In this document: positions 35,181 to 43,964 of the stretch, one piece after another | How the letters are laid out: every line of letters starts with the position of its first letter | How positions within the stretch are numbered: position 1 is the stretch's first letter | Origin: CAYYKK01 sp046351395 | GTDB lineage: Bacteria > Myxococcota_A > Polyangia > Polyangiales > Polyangiaceae | DNA: 64,000 nucleotides | NCBI GenBank assembly: GCA_046351395.1 | Contig: JAXLYP010000002.1 | Span: forward strand, 1-64,000 | Direction of reading: 5' to 3' | Program-made: the position numbers and the translations under genes | Notes under the pieces: model-generated | Seen by the model: only the letters and a program-made list of their open reading frames with translations | Databases searched by the model: none | What the model was told of the DNA's origin: nothing

Positions 35181-36980
35181 GTGAAGCCCGTCGAGGTCGA
35201 AGCGCGCGCGAGCCTCACGTGCGATCCCGCCCGGCTCTGGCCGCTCCTCACGGACACGGAGCGCCTGAACCGCGCGACGGGCAACGCGCCTGTCGCGTTC
35301 GAACCTCTTTCGGACGACTCGGCCGCGCGCTTCCTCGGCAAGACCCACCTCGGAGGGTTCGACGTGCAGTACGAGGAGCGGCCGTTCGAATGGTCGTACC
35401 TCGAGTCGTTCCACGTCGAGCGGCGGATGCGAAGCGGTCCGGTGGAGGCGGTGGACGTCCGGTTCACGCTGAGGCAAGCGGGTGCGGGGACGGAAGTGAC
35501 CATCCGCCTCGCGATGACGCCGCGCCTGTTCTTCCTCGCCCCCGTGCTCCGCTACCGCGCGACGACGGCGGCGAGACGCATCGCGCGCGAGTTCGAGCGG
35601 ATCGACCGGGCGCTCGCGAGCGACCGACCGACGGCGCTTCCCGCGCACCCCTCTCTCCGGCGCGACGCGCTCGATCGCGCCGCGAGGCTTCTGCGCGAAG
35701 GGTCCCCAGGGGAGGCCGCCGCGAAGATCGTGTCGCTGGTGGAGCTCGGCGAGGACGTGGAGGTCGCGAAGATGCGCCCGTTCGAGCTCGCGGACGCGTG
35801 GGGGCTCGATCGAACGGAGACGCTCGACGCGTTCCTCCGCGCGGTGCGCGCGGGCCTCCTCGAGCTCACTTGGGACGTCGTCTGTCCGAGCTGCCGCGTC
35901 GCCTCGAGCTCCCTCCCGTCGCTCAGCGCGCTCGAGTCGCACGGCAGCTGTCAGGTGTGCGAGCTCGAGTTCTCCGTCGATCTCGACGACGCGGTGGAGG
36001 CGACGTTCACGCCCGCGGAGGGGATCCGGAAGGTCGATCGCGGGCCGTACTGCTCCGGAGGTCCAGCGCGCACGCCGCACGTCCTCGCGCAGAAGATCGC
36101 CCCTGCGCACGGGCGCGCCGCCCTCAAGGCGCCGCCTGCAGTGGGCGCGTATCGACTGTTCGCGCGCGGAGGTCACACGGCCTCCGCGGAGGTCTCGACG
36201 GACGGCCCTGCGCAAGCATCCCTCGCCATCGGAGCGGACGGCGAGCTCACCCCGCGCCGCGTCTCGGTCTGTCCGGGCGGAGAGATCACGCTCGAGAACG
36301 GCGCGAGCCGCGAGGTTCACGTGAAGCTCGAGCGCATCGAGTGGGCGCGCAAGGCCGCGACGGCGCGCGCCGTCACGAGCCTCGCTGCGTTTCGAGATCA
36401 GTTCGCGGGCGATACACTGAAGCCCGGGCTCTCGCTCCGGGTCTCTCGCGTCGCGATCCTCTTCAGCGACCTGGTGGGCTCGACCCAGCTCTACTCGGAC
36501 GTGGGGGACGGCAAGGCGTTCCGGCTCGTCCTCGACCATTTCGACCTGGTCGGCGAGATCATCGCGCGGCGGCGTGGAACGATCGTCAAGACGATCGGGG
36601 ACGCCGTCATGGCGGTCTTCGCCGACGAGCTCGACGCGGCGACGGCGGGGATCGAGATCGCGCTCGCGTTCCGCGCGTTCCGCGAGGGGTCCCCCGAGCG
36701 CCGCCGGACGGACATCAAGCTCGGGGTCTACTCTGGCGCTTGCTATGCCGTCACCGCGAACGGGATCCTCGACTACTTCGGGCAGACCGTGAACGTCGCC
36801 GCGCGCCTCCAGGCGGAGGCGAAGAGCGGGGAGGTCGTCGTCGAGAAGCGCCTCGCGGACGCACTCCGCGACCGCGGAGCGATCCCCCCGGGCGCGTCTC
36901 TCACCGAGTACGACGCGCACCTGAAGGGCCTGGAGGCGCCGCTCCGAGCGGCGCGGATCGAGGTCATGCGATCGACGTGA
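35181..36980 (+). CDS. Class III adenylate/guanylate cyclase with SRPBCC and zinc-ribbon N-terminus
   Basis: A 599-residue protein from GTG 35181. Residues ~1-150 look like an SRPBCC/START-type lipid-binding fold (VEARASLTCDPARLWPLLTD). Residues ~160-270 hold a winged-helix-like part and a zinc ribbon, CPSC-N16-CQVC, resembling DUF5939. A beta domain spans ~280-400. The cyclase catalytic domain covers ~410-599: metal-binding Asp in LFSDLVGST and in VKTIGDAVM, with the Lys of VKTIGD and the Asp of LDYFGQTVN as ATP-type selectivity residues, plus NVAARL. All catalytic residues are present, so cAMP synthesis is the best guess. No transmembrane helix. The kinase gene follows 24 bp later, suggesting joint expression. 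Confidence 0.9.
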   Translation: MKPVEVEARASLTCDPARLWPLLTDTERLNRATGNAPVAFEPLSDDSAARFLGKTHLGGFDVQYEERPFEWSYLESFHVERRMRSGPVEAVDVRFTLRQAGAGTEVTIRLAMTPRLFFLAPVLRYRATTAARRIAREFERIDRALASDRPTALPAHPSLRRDALDRAARLLREGSPGEAAAKIVSLVELGEDVEVAKMRPFELADAWGLDRTETLDAFLRAVRAGLLELTWDVVCPSCRVASSSLPSLSALESHGSCQVCELEFSVDLDDAVEATFTPAEGIRKVDRGPYCSGGPARTPHVLAQKIAPAHGRAALKAPPAVGAYRLFARGGHTASAEVSTDGPAQASLAIGADGELTPRRVSVCPGGEITLENGASREVHVKLERIEWARKAATARAVTSLAAFRDQFAGDTLKPGLSLRVSRVAILFSDLVGSTQLYSDVGDGKAFRLVLDHFDLVGEIIARRRGTIVKTIGDAVMAVFADELDAATAGIEIALAFRAFREGSPERRRTDIKLGVYSGACYAVTANGILDYFGQTVNVAARLQAEAKSGEVVVEKRLADALRDRGAIPPGASLTEYDAHLKGLEAPLRAARIEVMRST

Positions 36981-37004
36981 CCCGGTCTCGGCTACGCTCC
37001 GCGC

Positions 37005-38801
37005 GTGCAGCTCGAGCCGGGAACGCGCGTGAACGACCGCCTCAGGCTCGTTCGTCCGCTGGGCCGAGGCGGGATGGGGGCGGTGTGGGTCGCGCATCAC
37101 GAGACGCTCGACATCGAGGTCGCGGTGAAGTTCATCGTCGCCGACGATGGGGTCGGATCGCCGAGCCGCGCGGCGCTCGTGCGGTTCCGTCGTGAGGCCC
37201 AGCTCGCGGCGAGGCTCGACTCACCGAACGTCGTTCGGATGCTCGACCACGGCATCCTGAAGGGCGACCACGAGGAGGTCCCGTACATCGTCATGGAGCT
37301 CCTCCGCGGCGAGAGCGTGGCGGAGCGGCTCGCGCGCGCGCGCCGCGTCCCGCCGGCGGAGGTCGTCCGCATCGTCGGGGACGTCGCCGACGGCCTCGAG
37401 CGGGCGCACGAGCTCGGCGTCGTGCACCGCGACATCAAGCCCCAGAACTTGTTCCTCACCCTCCCGAAGGACGTGGTGAAGGTGCTCGACTTCGGGATCG
37501 CGCGCGCCGAGGCCGTCGCTCCCGAGACGGACGAGAGCGGAGGCGCCGCGGCCGGCAACGACACCGCCACGTCGACCGGGGCGATCGTGGGCACGCCGCA
37601 CTACATGAGCCCGGAGCAGCTCCTCGAGGCCGCCACTCCGGACAAGAGCGCGGACGTCTGGGCGCTCGCGGTCGTCGCGTACGAGCTCCTCACGGGCAAG
37701 CGGCCGTTTGGCGGGGAGACGCCGGCGCGCACGATGATGATGATCACGCAGGCCAAGTTCGATCGCGCCACGCGCGCCGGCGCGCTCCCGCCCGAGATCG
37801 ACGCGTTCTTCGAGCGCGCGTTCGCGATCGAGCGCGCTCGCCGGTTCCCCACCGCTCGCGCGCTCGCCGACGCACTGCGCGTCGCGCTCGCGAACGCCCC
37901 CGCGGATCCGCGCGGTGACTCGGCGCACGCATCGTCTATGCCGCGCGCACCCGCAGAACCGAGCGCGGCGCCCGGAGCGCTCGAGCCCGCCGTCGGCACC
38001 GCAGAGTTCGTTCGAAGCGCGGGGCTCGAGGTCGCGACCGATCCCGCGTCCTCCCCGCCGCCGGAACCGGCGCCGACCCATGCGTCGGCCGTGGTAGCGC
38101 CGGCGACGCGCCGCGCCTTTCCCGGCTTCGCGATCGCCGCGGGACTCGCGGTCGTGAGTGTCGCGGCGGGGGCGTCGATCCTCGTCTTTCGAAGCGGCGC
38201 GTCGCCGAGCACGCCGGCGGCTGCGTCTAGCCGACCCCTCGACGCAGCCCTGCCGGTCACGGCCTCCGCAGCCACGCCGATGCCCCTCGCGTCGAGCGCG
38301 TCACCAGCGGCCCCTCTCGTGCTCTTGCCGTGCGAGGCGAACGTGCGCGCGCACTGCGTGGACCCCGCGCGTCCGTGGTGCAACCAGGATGGGGAGGTGG
38401 TGAGCTGCTGCGCGATGGGCCTGGTGCCCGTGGGTCGAGATCGGTGTGGCTGCCCGAAGGGCGGGACGGACGTGGAGAAGCTCGTCGAGTCCGGGTGTCA
38501 GGGCGCGAAGCCGGACGAAGGCAAGAACGCGAGGACCCACATGCGCTCTCGGTTCGGCGAGCTACGGGCCTGCTACGAGGCCGCGCTCGCGCGCAACCCC
38601 CGCATCCAAGGAGAGCTCGCGCTCCGCGTCGAGGTCGATCCGAACGGGGCGGTCGGCCGCGTCACGTTCGCGAACGCGAGCGCGCCGGATCCCGATTTCC
38701 AGGACTGCACGTTGCGCGTGGTTCAGGGCGTCCAGTTCGACCCGCCGGTGAACGGCTCGCTCGTGTTCACCTATCCGCTCTCGTTCAGCCCCGGGAATTG
38801 A
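37005..38801 (+). CDS. Transmembrane Ser/Thr kinase with Cys-rich segment and TonB-like tail
   Basis: A 598-residue protein from GTG 37005. The kinase domain (~10-285) is complete: LGRGGMGAVW, VAVKFI, HRDIKPQNLF, LDFGIARA, TPHYMSPEQL. A Pro/Ala-rich linker leads to a transmembrane helix (GFAIAAGLAVVSVAAGASILVF, about 366-387). Outside is a short Cys-rich piece (VLLPCEANVRAHCVD...WCNQDGEVVSCCAM...CGCPK) and then an AgmX/PglI-type tail (LRACYEAALARNP...GELALRVEVDPNGAVGRV...LVFTYPLSF). It therefore repeats the kinase-TM-TonB-like design of the gene at 28722 with a different outer module. The stop lies 5 bp from the convergent phosphoesterase gene. Confidence 0.9.
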   Translation: MQLEPGTRVNDRLRLVRPLGRGGMGAVWVAHHETLDIEVAVKFIVADDGVGSPSRAALVRFRREAQLAARLDSPNVVRMLDHGILKGDHEEVPYIVMELLRGESVAERLARARRVPPAEVVRIVGDVADGLERAHELGVVHRDIKPQNLFLTLPKDVVKVLDFGIARAEAVAPETDESGGAAAGNDTATSTGAIVGTPHYMSPEQLLEAATPDKSADVWALAVVAYELLTGKRPFGGETPARTMMMITQAKFDRATRAGALPPEIDAFFERAFAIERARRFPTARALADALRVALANAPADPRGDSAHASSMPRAPAEPSAAPGALEPAVGTAEFVRSAGLEVATDPASSPPPEPAPTHASAVVAPATRRAFPGFAIAAGLAVVSVAAGASILVFRSGASPSTPAAASSRPLDAALPVTASAATPMPLASSASPAAPLVLLPCEANVRAHCVDPARPWCNQDGEVVSCCAMGLVPVGRDRCGCPKGGTDVEKLVESGCQGAKPDEGKNARTHMRSRFGELRACYEAALARNPRIQGELALRVEVDPNGAVGRVTFANASAPDPDFQDCTLRVVQGVQFDPPVNGSLVFTYPLSFSPGN

Positions 38802-38806
38802 TCCCG

Positions 38807-40306
38807 TCAGGGCGAGCAGCCAATGGGCGCGAGTGTCTGCTTGCACTGCGCGAGCTGATCGGCAGGCACGGTCGTCGTCGCCGTGATGTCCGGAGGCGTG
38901 AGGCTCGGCGGGGACGAGAAGTCGAACATGTCGAACGGCGGGGTCGCGTTCGCGTCCCGCGCGGTGAGCGCCGGAAGGCCGAAGCGCGCCTGGATGAACC
39001 TCGTGATCGACGTGTGATCGAAGACCGTGTGCGAGACATAGTGCGAGCGCGCGTACGGCGAGACGAGGGTGAACGGCACGCGGAACCCCGTGTGATCGAA
39101 CTTCCCCTCGAACGTCTTGCCCGCCTCGCCGTGGGCCGGGTAGTCGTCCGGCTCGCAGGCGGGCTCCGGCGGCACGTGGTCGGCGAGCCCGCCGTTCTCG
39201 TCGTACGTGATGAAGAGCGCCGTGCTCTTCCACGCGGGCGACGCGAAGAGCTTCCGGACGATCGCCTCCACCATCTGCGCCCCGATCCCGGGGACGGACG
39301 TCGGTGTCTCGTCGGAGTAGCCGCTCACTTGGTCGCCCATCACGAGCGCGACGTCCGGCAGCGTGTCGTTCTCGATGTCCGTCATGAGGTCGCAGCGCAC
39401 GTCCTTGTAATTGGCGAGCGACTGGGAGCGGAACCCGAAGTTCGGGAAGAACAGCACTTGGTGCGGCCCGTCCGTGTAGTCCCGCCAGGTCCGGCCCGCC
39501 GCCTCGAGCGACAGCAGGATCTGCGGAGCCGGACTGTCTGGTAAGTCGAGGAGCGCGAACGAGTTGTCGCCGATCCCGAAGGACGTCCCCGCCATGAGGA
39601 AGAACCGGTTCGGCCACGTCGACGAGAGGACCGACGCGAAGTAGCGGTCCCCGATCGCGAACTTGTCGGCGAGCGCGTAATAGAACGGGAGCACGCTGTC
39701 GTCCTGGTACGACATGACGCGCTGGCCGTCGGGCTCGTTGTTCGTGACGAAGTGATCGTTCTTGCCCTCGTTCCAGGCGTCGTGCAGGTCGTTCCAGCCG
39801 TGGTTCGATTGGAAGCAGTGCTCGTCGTCCGGATGCGGGAAAACGGGTTTCCCTTGGGCGTCCAGCATCGACCAGCTGGCGGGCGGAACGTCGACCTGAT
39901 CGTGGTGCGCGAACCCGTCTCCACCCGGCGTGAAATCGCCGGCGGAGTAGTAGCCCTTCGCCGCGAGGCGACCGAAGTAATGATCGAACGAGCGGTTCTC
40001 TTGGACGATCACGATCACGTGATCGATCGGGATATCGTCATAGACTGGGAGCTCCTTCCCGAGCGTCTCAGCAGGCCACGCGCCTTTGTCGAACCCACAC
40101 GCCTTGCGCTTCGCTCCGAGTGTCTCCTCGGTCTCGGTGCGCGGCGTATCCGGCGGCTTCAGCACGTCCCCGGTCGAGGAACTGGAGCCGCCCCCCGCGC
40201 CGCCGAGCGGCGTGACGGTCTCGTCGCTACAGCCCATCGACCCTGCGGCGGCCGAGAGGAGCGAGACGAGTCCAGCGAAGAGAGCACCACGCGTTGACCG
40301 AATCAC
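38807..40306 (-). CDS. Phospholipase C/acid phosphatase-like phosphoesterase, exported
   Basis: A 499-residue protein from GTG 40306; the frame is open far upstream, but the signal peptide begins here (LFAGLVSLLSAAAGSMGCSD, likely lipoprotein). A Gly/Ser linker precedes the catalytic region. The motif HVIVIVQENRSFDHYFG is the hallmark of the phosphoesterase family of bacterial phospholipase C and acid phosphatases. HPDDEHCFQSNHGW, ALFITYDENGGLADHVPPE and a late VFDHTSITRFIQARFGLP complete the alkaline-phosphatase-like metal site. Expected at the outer membrane or periplasm, hydrolysing phospholipids or phosphomonoesters. It is the last gene of a close-packed minus-strand run that starts at 43901. 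Confidence 0.92.
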   Translation of the reverse strand: MIRSTRGALFAGLVSLLSAAAGSMGCSDETVTPLGGAGGGSSSSTGDVLKPPDTPRTETEETLGAKRKACGFDKGAWPAETLGKELPVYDDIPIDHVIVIVQENRSFDHYFGRLAAKGYYSAGDFTPGGDGFAHHDQVDVPPASWSMLDAQGKPVFPHPDDEHCFQSNHGWNDLHDAWNEGKNDHFVTNNEPDGQRVMSYQDDSVLPFYYALADKFAIGDRYFASVLSSTWPNRFFLMAGTSFGIGDNSFALLDLPDSPAPQILLSLEAAGRTWRDYTDGPHQVLFFPNFGFRSQSLANYKDVRCDLMTDIENDTLPDVALVMGDQVSGYSDETPTSVPGIGAQMVEAIVRKLFASPAWKSTALFITYDENGGLADHVPPEPACEPDDYPAHGEAGKTFEGKFDHTGFRVPFTLVSPYARSHYVSHTVFDHTSITRFIQARFGLPALTARDANATPPFDMFDFSSPPSLTPPDITATTTVPADQLAQCKQTLAPIGCSP

Positions 40307-40332
40307 GGCACGAGGATAGCGCGCCCCGACGA

Positions 40333-41100
40333 TCAGAACGCCCAAACCGCCGAGACGCCGCGCGGCCCGACGATCACGCTCCGCGGGACGGGATCCAGGA
40401 GCTCGGGCCGGCCGTGAAGCCGGCGCTTCGTTTTGTCCTCGATGGATGCGAAAGGCGCGCCCGCGGCGAGGAAGGGCACTCCGAGGGTGGCCGCGAGTCC
40501 GCTCGTCATGAAGAGGCTCCACGAGCTCGTGTACGGATCGGAGACACCCGCGTCGTCGAGCATCGCGCCCAGGGTGATCCCACCGAGCAAGCTCCCGAAG
40601 GAGAGCCCCATGAGGAGCGTCCCCGCCGTCGCGAGTCCGCGGACGTTGCGCTCCGCGCGAACACCCTTCGGATCCGCGGCGAGGATGCCGAGCGCGATCC
40701 CGCCTGTCGCCGCGAAGCCGAGCCCCAGGCCCGTGAGGGCCGCGCCCCCGTCGCGCGAGGGCTCGTCCACCTCGTTCGAGTCGAAGCAGCCCGCGAGCTT
40801 GCCGCACACGTGCTCACTCGTCGTGGCTGTGCCCCAGAGCGGGGCGCCGATGACCACCATGACCCCGCCGAGCACGAGATTGGTCAGCGACGCGACCGCG
40901 ACGGGATCCGAGAAGAGGGGCGCGCGTCCCTCGGTCGCCGCGTCCCGAAGCCAGGGCTCCTCCACCGGCAGAATGGGGCGCGGTCCGCTCACCGCTCCGG
41001 GCGGCGGTCGATCCGCGGGCGCCGGCGCCGTGGGCTCATCCGCCCGCGCCGTGCTCGCGCCCGCGAGGGAGATGGCTGCGGCGAGGATCGACGCTCGCAC
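40333..41100 (-). CDS. Exported protein with several hydrophobic helices, unknown function
   Basis: A 255-residue protein from GTG 41100; a TTG at 41106 overlapping the previous stop is an alternative. A signal peptide (ILAAAISLAGASTARA) is followed by a Pro-rich stretch. The rest has four or so Gly/Leu/Ala-rich hydrophobic segments (LTNLVLGGVMVVIGAPLW; LTGLGLGFAATGGIALGIL; LLMGLSFGSLLGGITLGAM; GLAATLGVPFLAAGAPF). I do not recognise a family. It begins 2 bp after the stop of the propeller lipoprotein gene and ends 26 bp before the phosphoesterase gene, so it belongs to the same transcript. Confidence 0.7.
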   Translation of the reverse strand: MRASILAAAISLAGASTARADEPTAPAPADRPPPGAVSGPRPILPVEEPWLRDAATEGRAPLFSDPVAVASLTNLVLGGVMVVIGAPLWGTATTSEHVCGKLAGCFDSNEVDEPSRDGGAALTGLGLGFAATGGIALGILAADPKGVRAERNVRGLATAGTLLMGLSFGSLLGGITLGAMLDDAGVSDPYTSSWSLFMTSGLAATLGVPFLAAGAPFASIEDKTKRRLHGRPELLDPVPRSVIVGPRGVSAVWAF

Positions 41101-41102
41101 GA

Positions 41103-42635
41103 TCAAGGCGCGATCACTCCGGCGAACGCGGGCGAACGCCAGCCTGCGGGGGAGTTCTGCACGTAGGGCTGGACGAAGAACGCGGTCCCCAGCGCCGTGT
41201 TCGTGATCGCGACCTTGGCCGACTCCGTGCACCACTCCGGACCGGCCGCCTCGACCGTCGCGAGCGCGAATGTCCCGTCGGGGTGCACGTCGGCGATCGT
41301 GCTGCCGTCGCTGACGCGGATCCGTCCGCCCGATCGCGGCGCGATCGACGTCGGCGGAAACGGAAGGGCGAAGCTCGCGAGGAGAGCTCCTGCAGGATCG
41401 TAGTGCCAAGCTTCTCCGTTCGTGACGGCCCACACGTGCCCATCTCCGGTGACCGCGACGTCCGTGAGGCCGATCACCTCCGCGCTCCAGCGCGGTGTCA
41501 GATCCGCCTCGAGCACGACCACTCGGTCGGTCGTCGCGAGCGCGAACGCACCCGCGCCCGCGTCTGCGATGTCGGTCACCGGGTCGGAATCGGTGGCGTC
41601 GATGAGCGCCCCGGACGCCTCGTCGAAGCGGAGGAGCGTATCGAAGCCCCCGCCCCCCGGGATCGTCACGCCGTCGATGGAGAGCGGCGCGCCGTGGGTC
41701 GCGTGGACGAGCGCCACGCCGCCGGACGCTGCCAGCGAGACGCGCGAGAACGTGTCGACGCCGTCGAGCCGAAAGCCCCAGAGGCGCGCGAGGCCCGCGT
41801 CGCGCAGGGCGATCGTCCACCCATCGTCGCCCTGGTGCTGGGTCGCGACGAGGACGGAGCCCCCTCCGCCCGGCGCGAGCCGCACATCGTCCCCGGCGAG
41901 CTCGACGACCCCGCCGACGCCGTTCTTCTCTGTCGCGTGCAAGAGCCGGATCCCCGGCTGGTTCAGGATGAACAGGCTCGCCATCCACACGTGGTCCCCG
42001 TCGCTGGCGACGTCCAGCACGTCGTCCACGACGCCCGGCAGGGACGCCGCGCGCCATTGGATTGCGCCCCCGATCGTCGACGCGACCCCATCGAAATCGG
42101 GGCCTGGACAATCCTCCTGTTCGTAGACTTGCTGCGGGAAGCCGAGCGCTTCGATGGGCCCGTCATCGCTCGCGAGCACGACCCGCGGGCTGAGGCTCGA
42201 GGGCGATGTGCTGCCCAACGGCAAGTGTTCGCGCAGCACCGCCCGAATCGAGCGCGTTTCAACCGCGCCCTGCCCTTCGACGGCGACCGGCCAGCTGCTC
42301 GGATCAAACTCGACGGGATCCGCGGTGAGCGAGGCTCCCTGCGCGTCGACGTCGACCGACTCGAGCGCGTAGTGGCGAAGCGCGGACCCTCCCGGCATGG
42401 TGATGGTGAGATCGAGGCGGTGCTCCACGTCCCCATTCGCCATGAACCGGACCGTCTCCGAGCCGTCCACGCTCACGAACGGGTCGCCCGTGTCGTAGCA
42501 CCCCGCGGCCTCGCCGATCGCTGCCGTGAGGGCGGCAGCTGCGACGAGACGCGCGAGGCGGCGCGGGGTGTGCGCGCTGCGTGACGGCGCGATGCGCGGA
42601 TCGCGGTGGTGGGAGAGGTGGAGCGGGCTCCGCAC
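41103..42635 (-). CDS. Lipoprotein with beta-propeller-like repeats
   Basis: About 510 residues from GTG 42635; no closer start precedes the hydrophobic segment RLVAAAALTAAIGEAAGC, which looks like a lipoprotein signal with an Arg-rich lead. An N-terminal beta domain of ~150 residues (SETVRFMANGDVEHRLDL) is followed by repeats with VVDDVLDVASDGDHVWMASL, DDGWTIALRDAGLARLWGF, AGAGAFALATTDRVVVLEADL and VTGDGHVWAVTNGEAWHY, the look of a six- or seven-bladed propeller. No catalytic motif is seen. It lies between the zinc-ribbon membrane protein (17 bp upstream) and the hydrophobic protein (2 bp downstream). The start is the least certain point. Confidence 0.72.
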   Translation of the reverse strand: MRSPLHLSHHRDPRIAPSRSAHTPRRLARLVAAAALTAAIGEAAGCYDTGDPFVSVDGSETVRFMANGDVEHRLDLTITMPGGSALRHYALESVDVDAQGASLTADPVEFDPSSWPVAVEGQGAVETRSIRAVLREHLPLGSTSPSSLSPRVVLASDDGPIEALGFPQQVYEQEDCPGPDFDGVASTIGGAIQWRAASLPGVVDDVLDVASDGDHVWMASLFILNQPGIRLLHATEKNGVGGVVELAGDDVRLAPGGGGSVLVATQHQGDDGWTIALRDAGLARLWGFRLDGVDTFSRVSLAASGGVALVHATHGAPLSIDGVTIPGGGGFDTLLRFDEASGALIDATDSDPVTDIADAGAGAFALATTDRVVVLEADLTPRWSAEVIGLTDVAVTGDGHVWAVTNGEAWHYDPAGALLASFALPFPPTSIAPRSGGRIRVSDGSTIADVHPDGTFALATVEAAGPEWCTESAKVAITNTALGTAFFVQPYVQNSPAGWRSPAFAGVIAP

Positions 42636-42652
42636 GGTTCGATCGCGGGGAG

Positions 42653-43108
42653 TCAGACGAGCTCTTCGCTCGGAGAGAGGGGCGGCAACCCGTACCGAAT
42701 CCCGGGTGCAGTCGGGGCAGGCGGTGTCGGCGTGGGGCTCGCCGCCGACGCCGACGTCAGCGGAGTGGAGCTCGCGCTCGCGCTCGCGCTCGGAGCGGCG
42801 CTCGCGACGGACGAGGGCGCCGCACTCGCGCTCGGCGTCGGCGGCGCCTCCCCGGAAGACGCTTTCGTCGTCGCCGAGGAGGACGGCTTCGGGCGAGCGG
42901 AGGTGTCCGCCGAGGCGTTCGTCGCGGCCGTGTCCGAGCACGCGACCACCGTCACCGAGAGCGCGATCGCAGCCATCGCACGCGCCACGCGCAGCTCGCT
43001 CGAACCGTTGGTTCGTCCTTGGGGCTGTTCGGTCGCGCAGAACGGACACACGTCGTCCGTGGCGCGCACGTGGCGCCCGCACGAGGGGCAAGGGACGAGA
43101 GCTCGCAT
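42653..43108 (-). CDS. Small zinc-ribbon protein with one transmembrane segment
   Basis: A 151-residue protein from ATG 43108. Residues ~7-24 form a rubredoxin-like zinc ribbon, CPSC-N12-CPFC. A hydrophobic helix (RAMAAIALSVTVVAC) follows at ~42-57, then an ~85-residue Ala/Ser/Pro tail ending in PGIRYGLPPLSPSEELV. The topology is probably cytosolic ribbon, one helix, and an outer low-complexity tail; alternatively the VVAC could be a lipobox of an unusually late signal. No family name is assigned. It belongs to the minus-strand run between the DJ-1/PfpI gene and the propeller lipoprotein gene. A different zinc-ribbon/TM protein is encoded at 55149-56033. Confidence 0.7.
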   Translation of the reverse strand: MRALVPCPSCGRHVRATDDVCPFCATEQPQGRTNGSSELRVARAMAAIALSVTVVACSDTAATNASADTSARPKPSSSATTKASSGEAPPTPSASAAPSSVASAAPSASASASSTPLTSASAASPTPTPPAPTAPGIRYGLPPLSPSEELV

Positions 43109-43163
43109 GGTCGGTAACCTCCGGCGGGGAGCCTATCAGAGGCGACGGGCTCGCCAGCTCCTC

Positions 43164-43901
43164 CTATCGTCGAGCGGGAGACGATGGCCGCTCCGCGCTC
43201 GCGCCCGGGGCGAGTACCTCCACCATCTTCTCGGCGACGCCCTTCGCCGACGCGGGGTTCTGGCCGGTGACGAGCCGCTCGGAGACGATGACGTTCGCCT
43301 TCCAGTTCCCCGCAGGGACGTGCTTCGCGCCGCGTTTCACGAGCTCGTCGGCGAGGAGGAACGGGACGACCTCCTCGAGCTTCACGGCGCGCTCCTCGTC
43401 GTTCGTGAACGCAGCGACCTCCTTGCCCGCGACGAGGTGCTGCCCGTTCGACAGCGTGACGTTCAGTAGACCCGCGGGACCGTGGCAGACGGCGCCGACC
43501 ACGCCGCCCGCTTCGTAGATGTCGGCGGCGAGGCGCGCGAGCTCCGGCTGATCCGGAAAGTCCCACATCGTGCCGTGTCCCCCGGAGAAGAAGATCGCGG
43601 CGTAGTCGGACGCGCGAAGGTCGCGTGGCGCGCGGGTCTCCTCGATCTGGCGGACGAGCCGCGGGTCGTCGAGGAACGCCGCCTGGAGAGGGTCGCCCCG
43701 GTCGACGCCGTCGAGCGGTGCCTTGCCGCCGCGAGTCGATGCGAACGCGACGTCGAGGCCCGCGTCGACGAACACGCGGTGGGGGTGGACGAACTCGGGG
43801 AAGTACGCGCCCGTCTTCTGCCCCGTGGAGCCCTTCTTGTCGTGGCTCGTGAGGACGATGAGGACGGTGCGGCGGGCGGAGACGGTGGAGGTCGTGTTCA
43901 T
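43164..43901 (-). CDS. DJ-1/PfpI family protein (type 1 glutamine amidotransferase-like)
   Basis: A 245-residue protein from ATG 43901; ATG 43961 would add 20 residues but would run through the divergent promoter region. The fold is shown by VLIVLTSHDKKG, AGLDVAFASTRGG, ADYAA-type strand YAAIFFSGGHGTMWDF, and the nucleophile Cys in VGAVCHGPAGLL. AFTNDEERAV and LVTGQNPASAKG match the end of the family of Hsp31-like or YhbO-like proteins, which act as glyoxalase/deglycase or chaperone. The LysR gene is divergent 63 bp away, so it is a likely target of that regulator. The four genes following on the same strand may be co-transcribed. Confidence 0.9.
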   Translation of the reverse strand: MNTTSTVSARRTVLIVLTSHDKKGSTGQKTGAYFPEFVHPHRVFVDAGLDVAFASTRGGKAPLDGVDRGDPLQAAFLDDPRLVRQIEETRAPRDLRASDYAAIFFSGGHGTMWDFPDQPELARLAADIYEAGGVVGAVCHGPAGLLNVTLSNGQHLVAGKEVAAFTNDEERAVKLEEVVPFLLADELVKRGAKHVPAGNWKANVIVSERLVTGQNPASAKGVAEKMVEVLAPGASAERPSSPARR

Positions 43902-43964
43902 GAGGAACAGGTAAGCCAGCGGATGTGGATCGAAAATGGCTCCCGTGGGAACATCATTCATGAA
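43902..43964. promoter_or_regulatory. Divergent promoter region of PfpI-like and LysR genes
   Basis: The 63-bp gap is notably A/T-richer than its surroundings. It contains the palindrome TTCATGAA (43957-43964), partly embedded in a longer imperfect repeat (ATTCATGAAAT), adjacent to the LysR start. LysR regulators typically bind T-N11-A type dyads between divergent genes, so this is the place to expect such a site; the exact operator is not proven. Confidence 0.4.
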
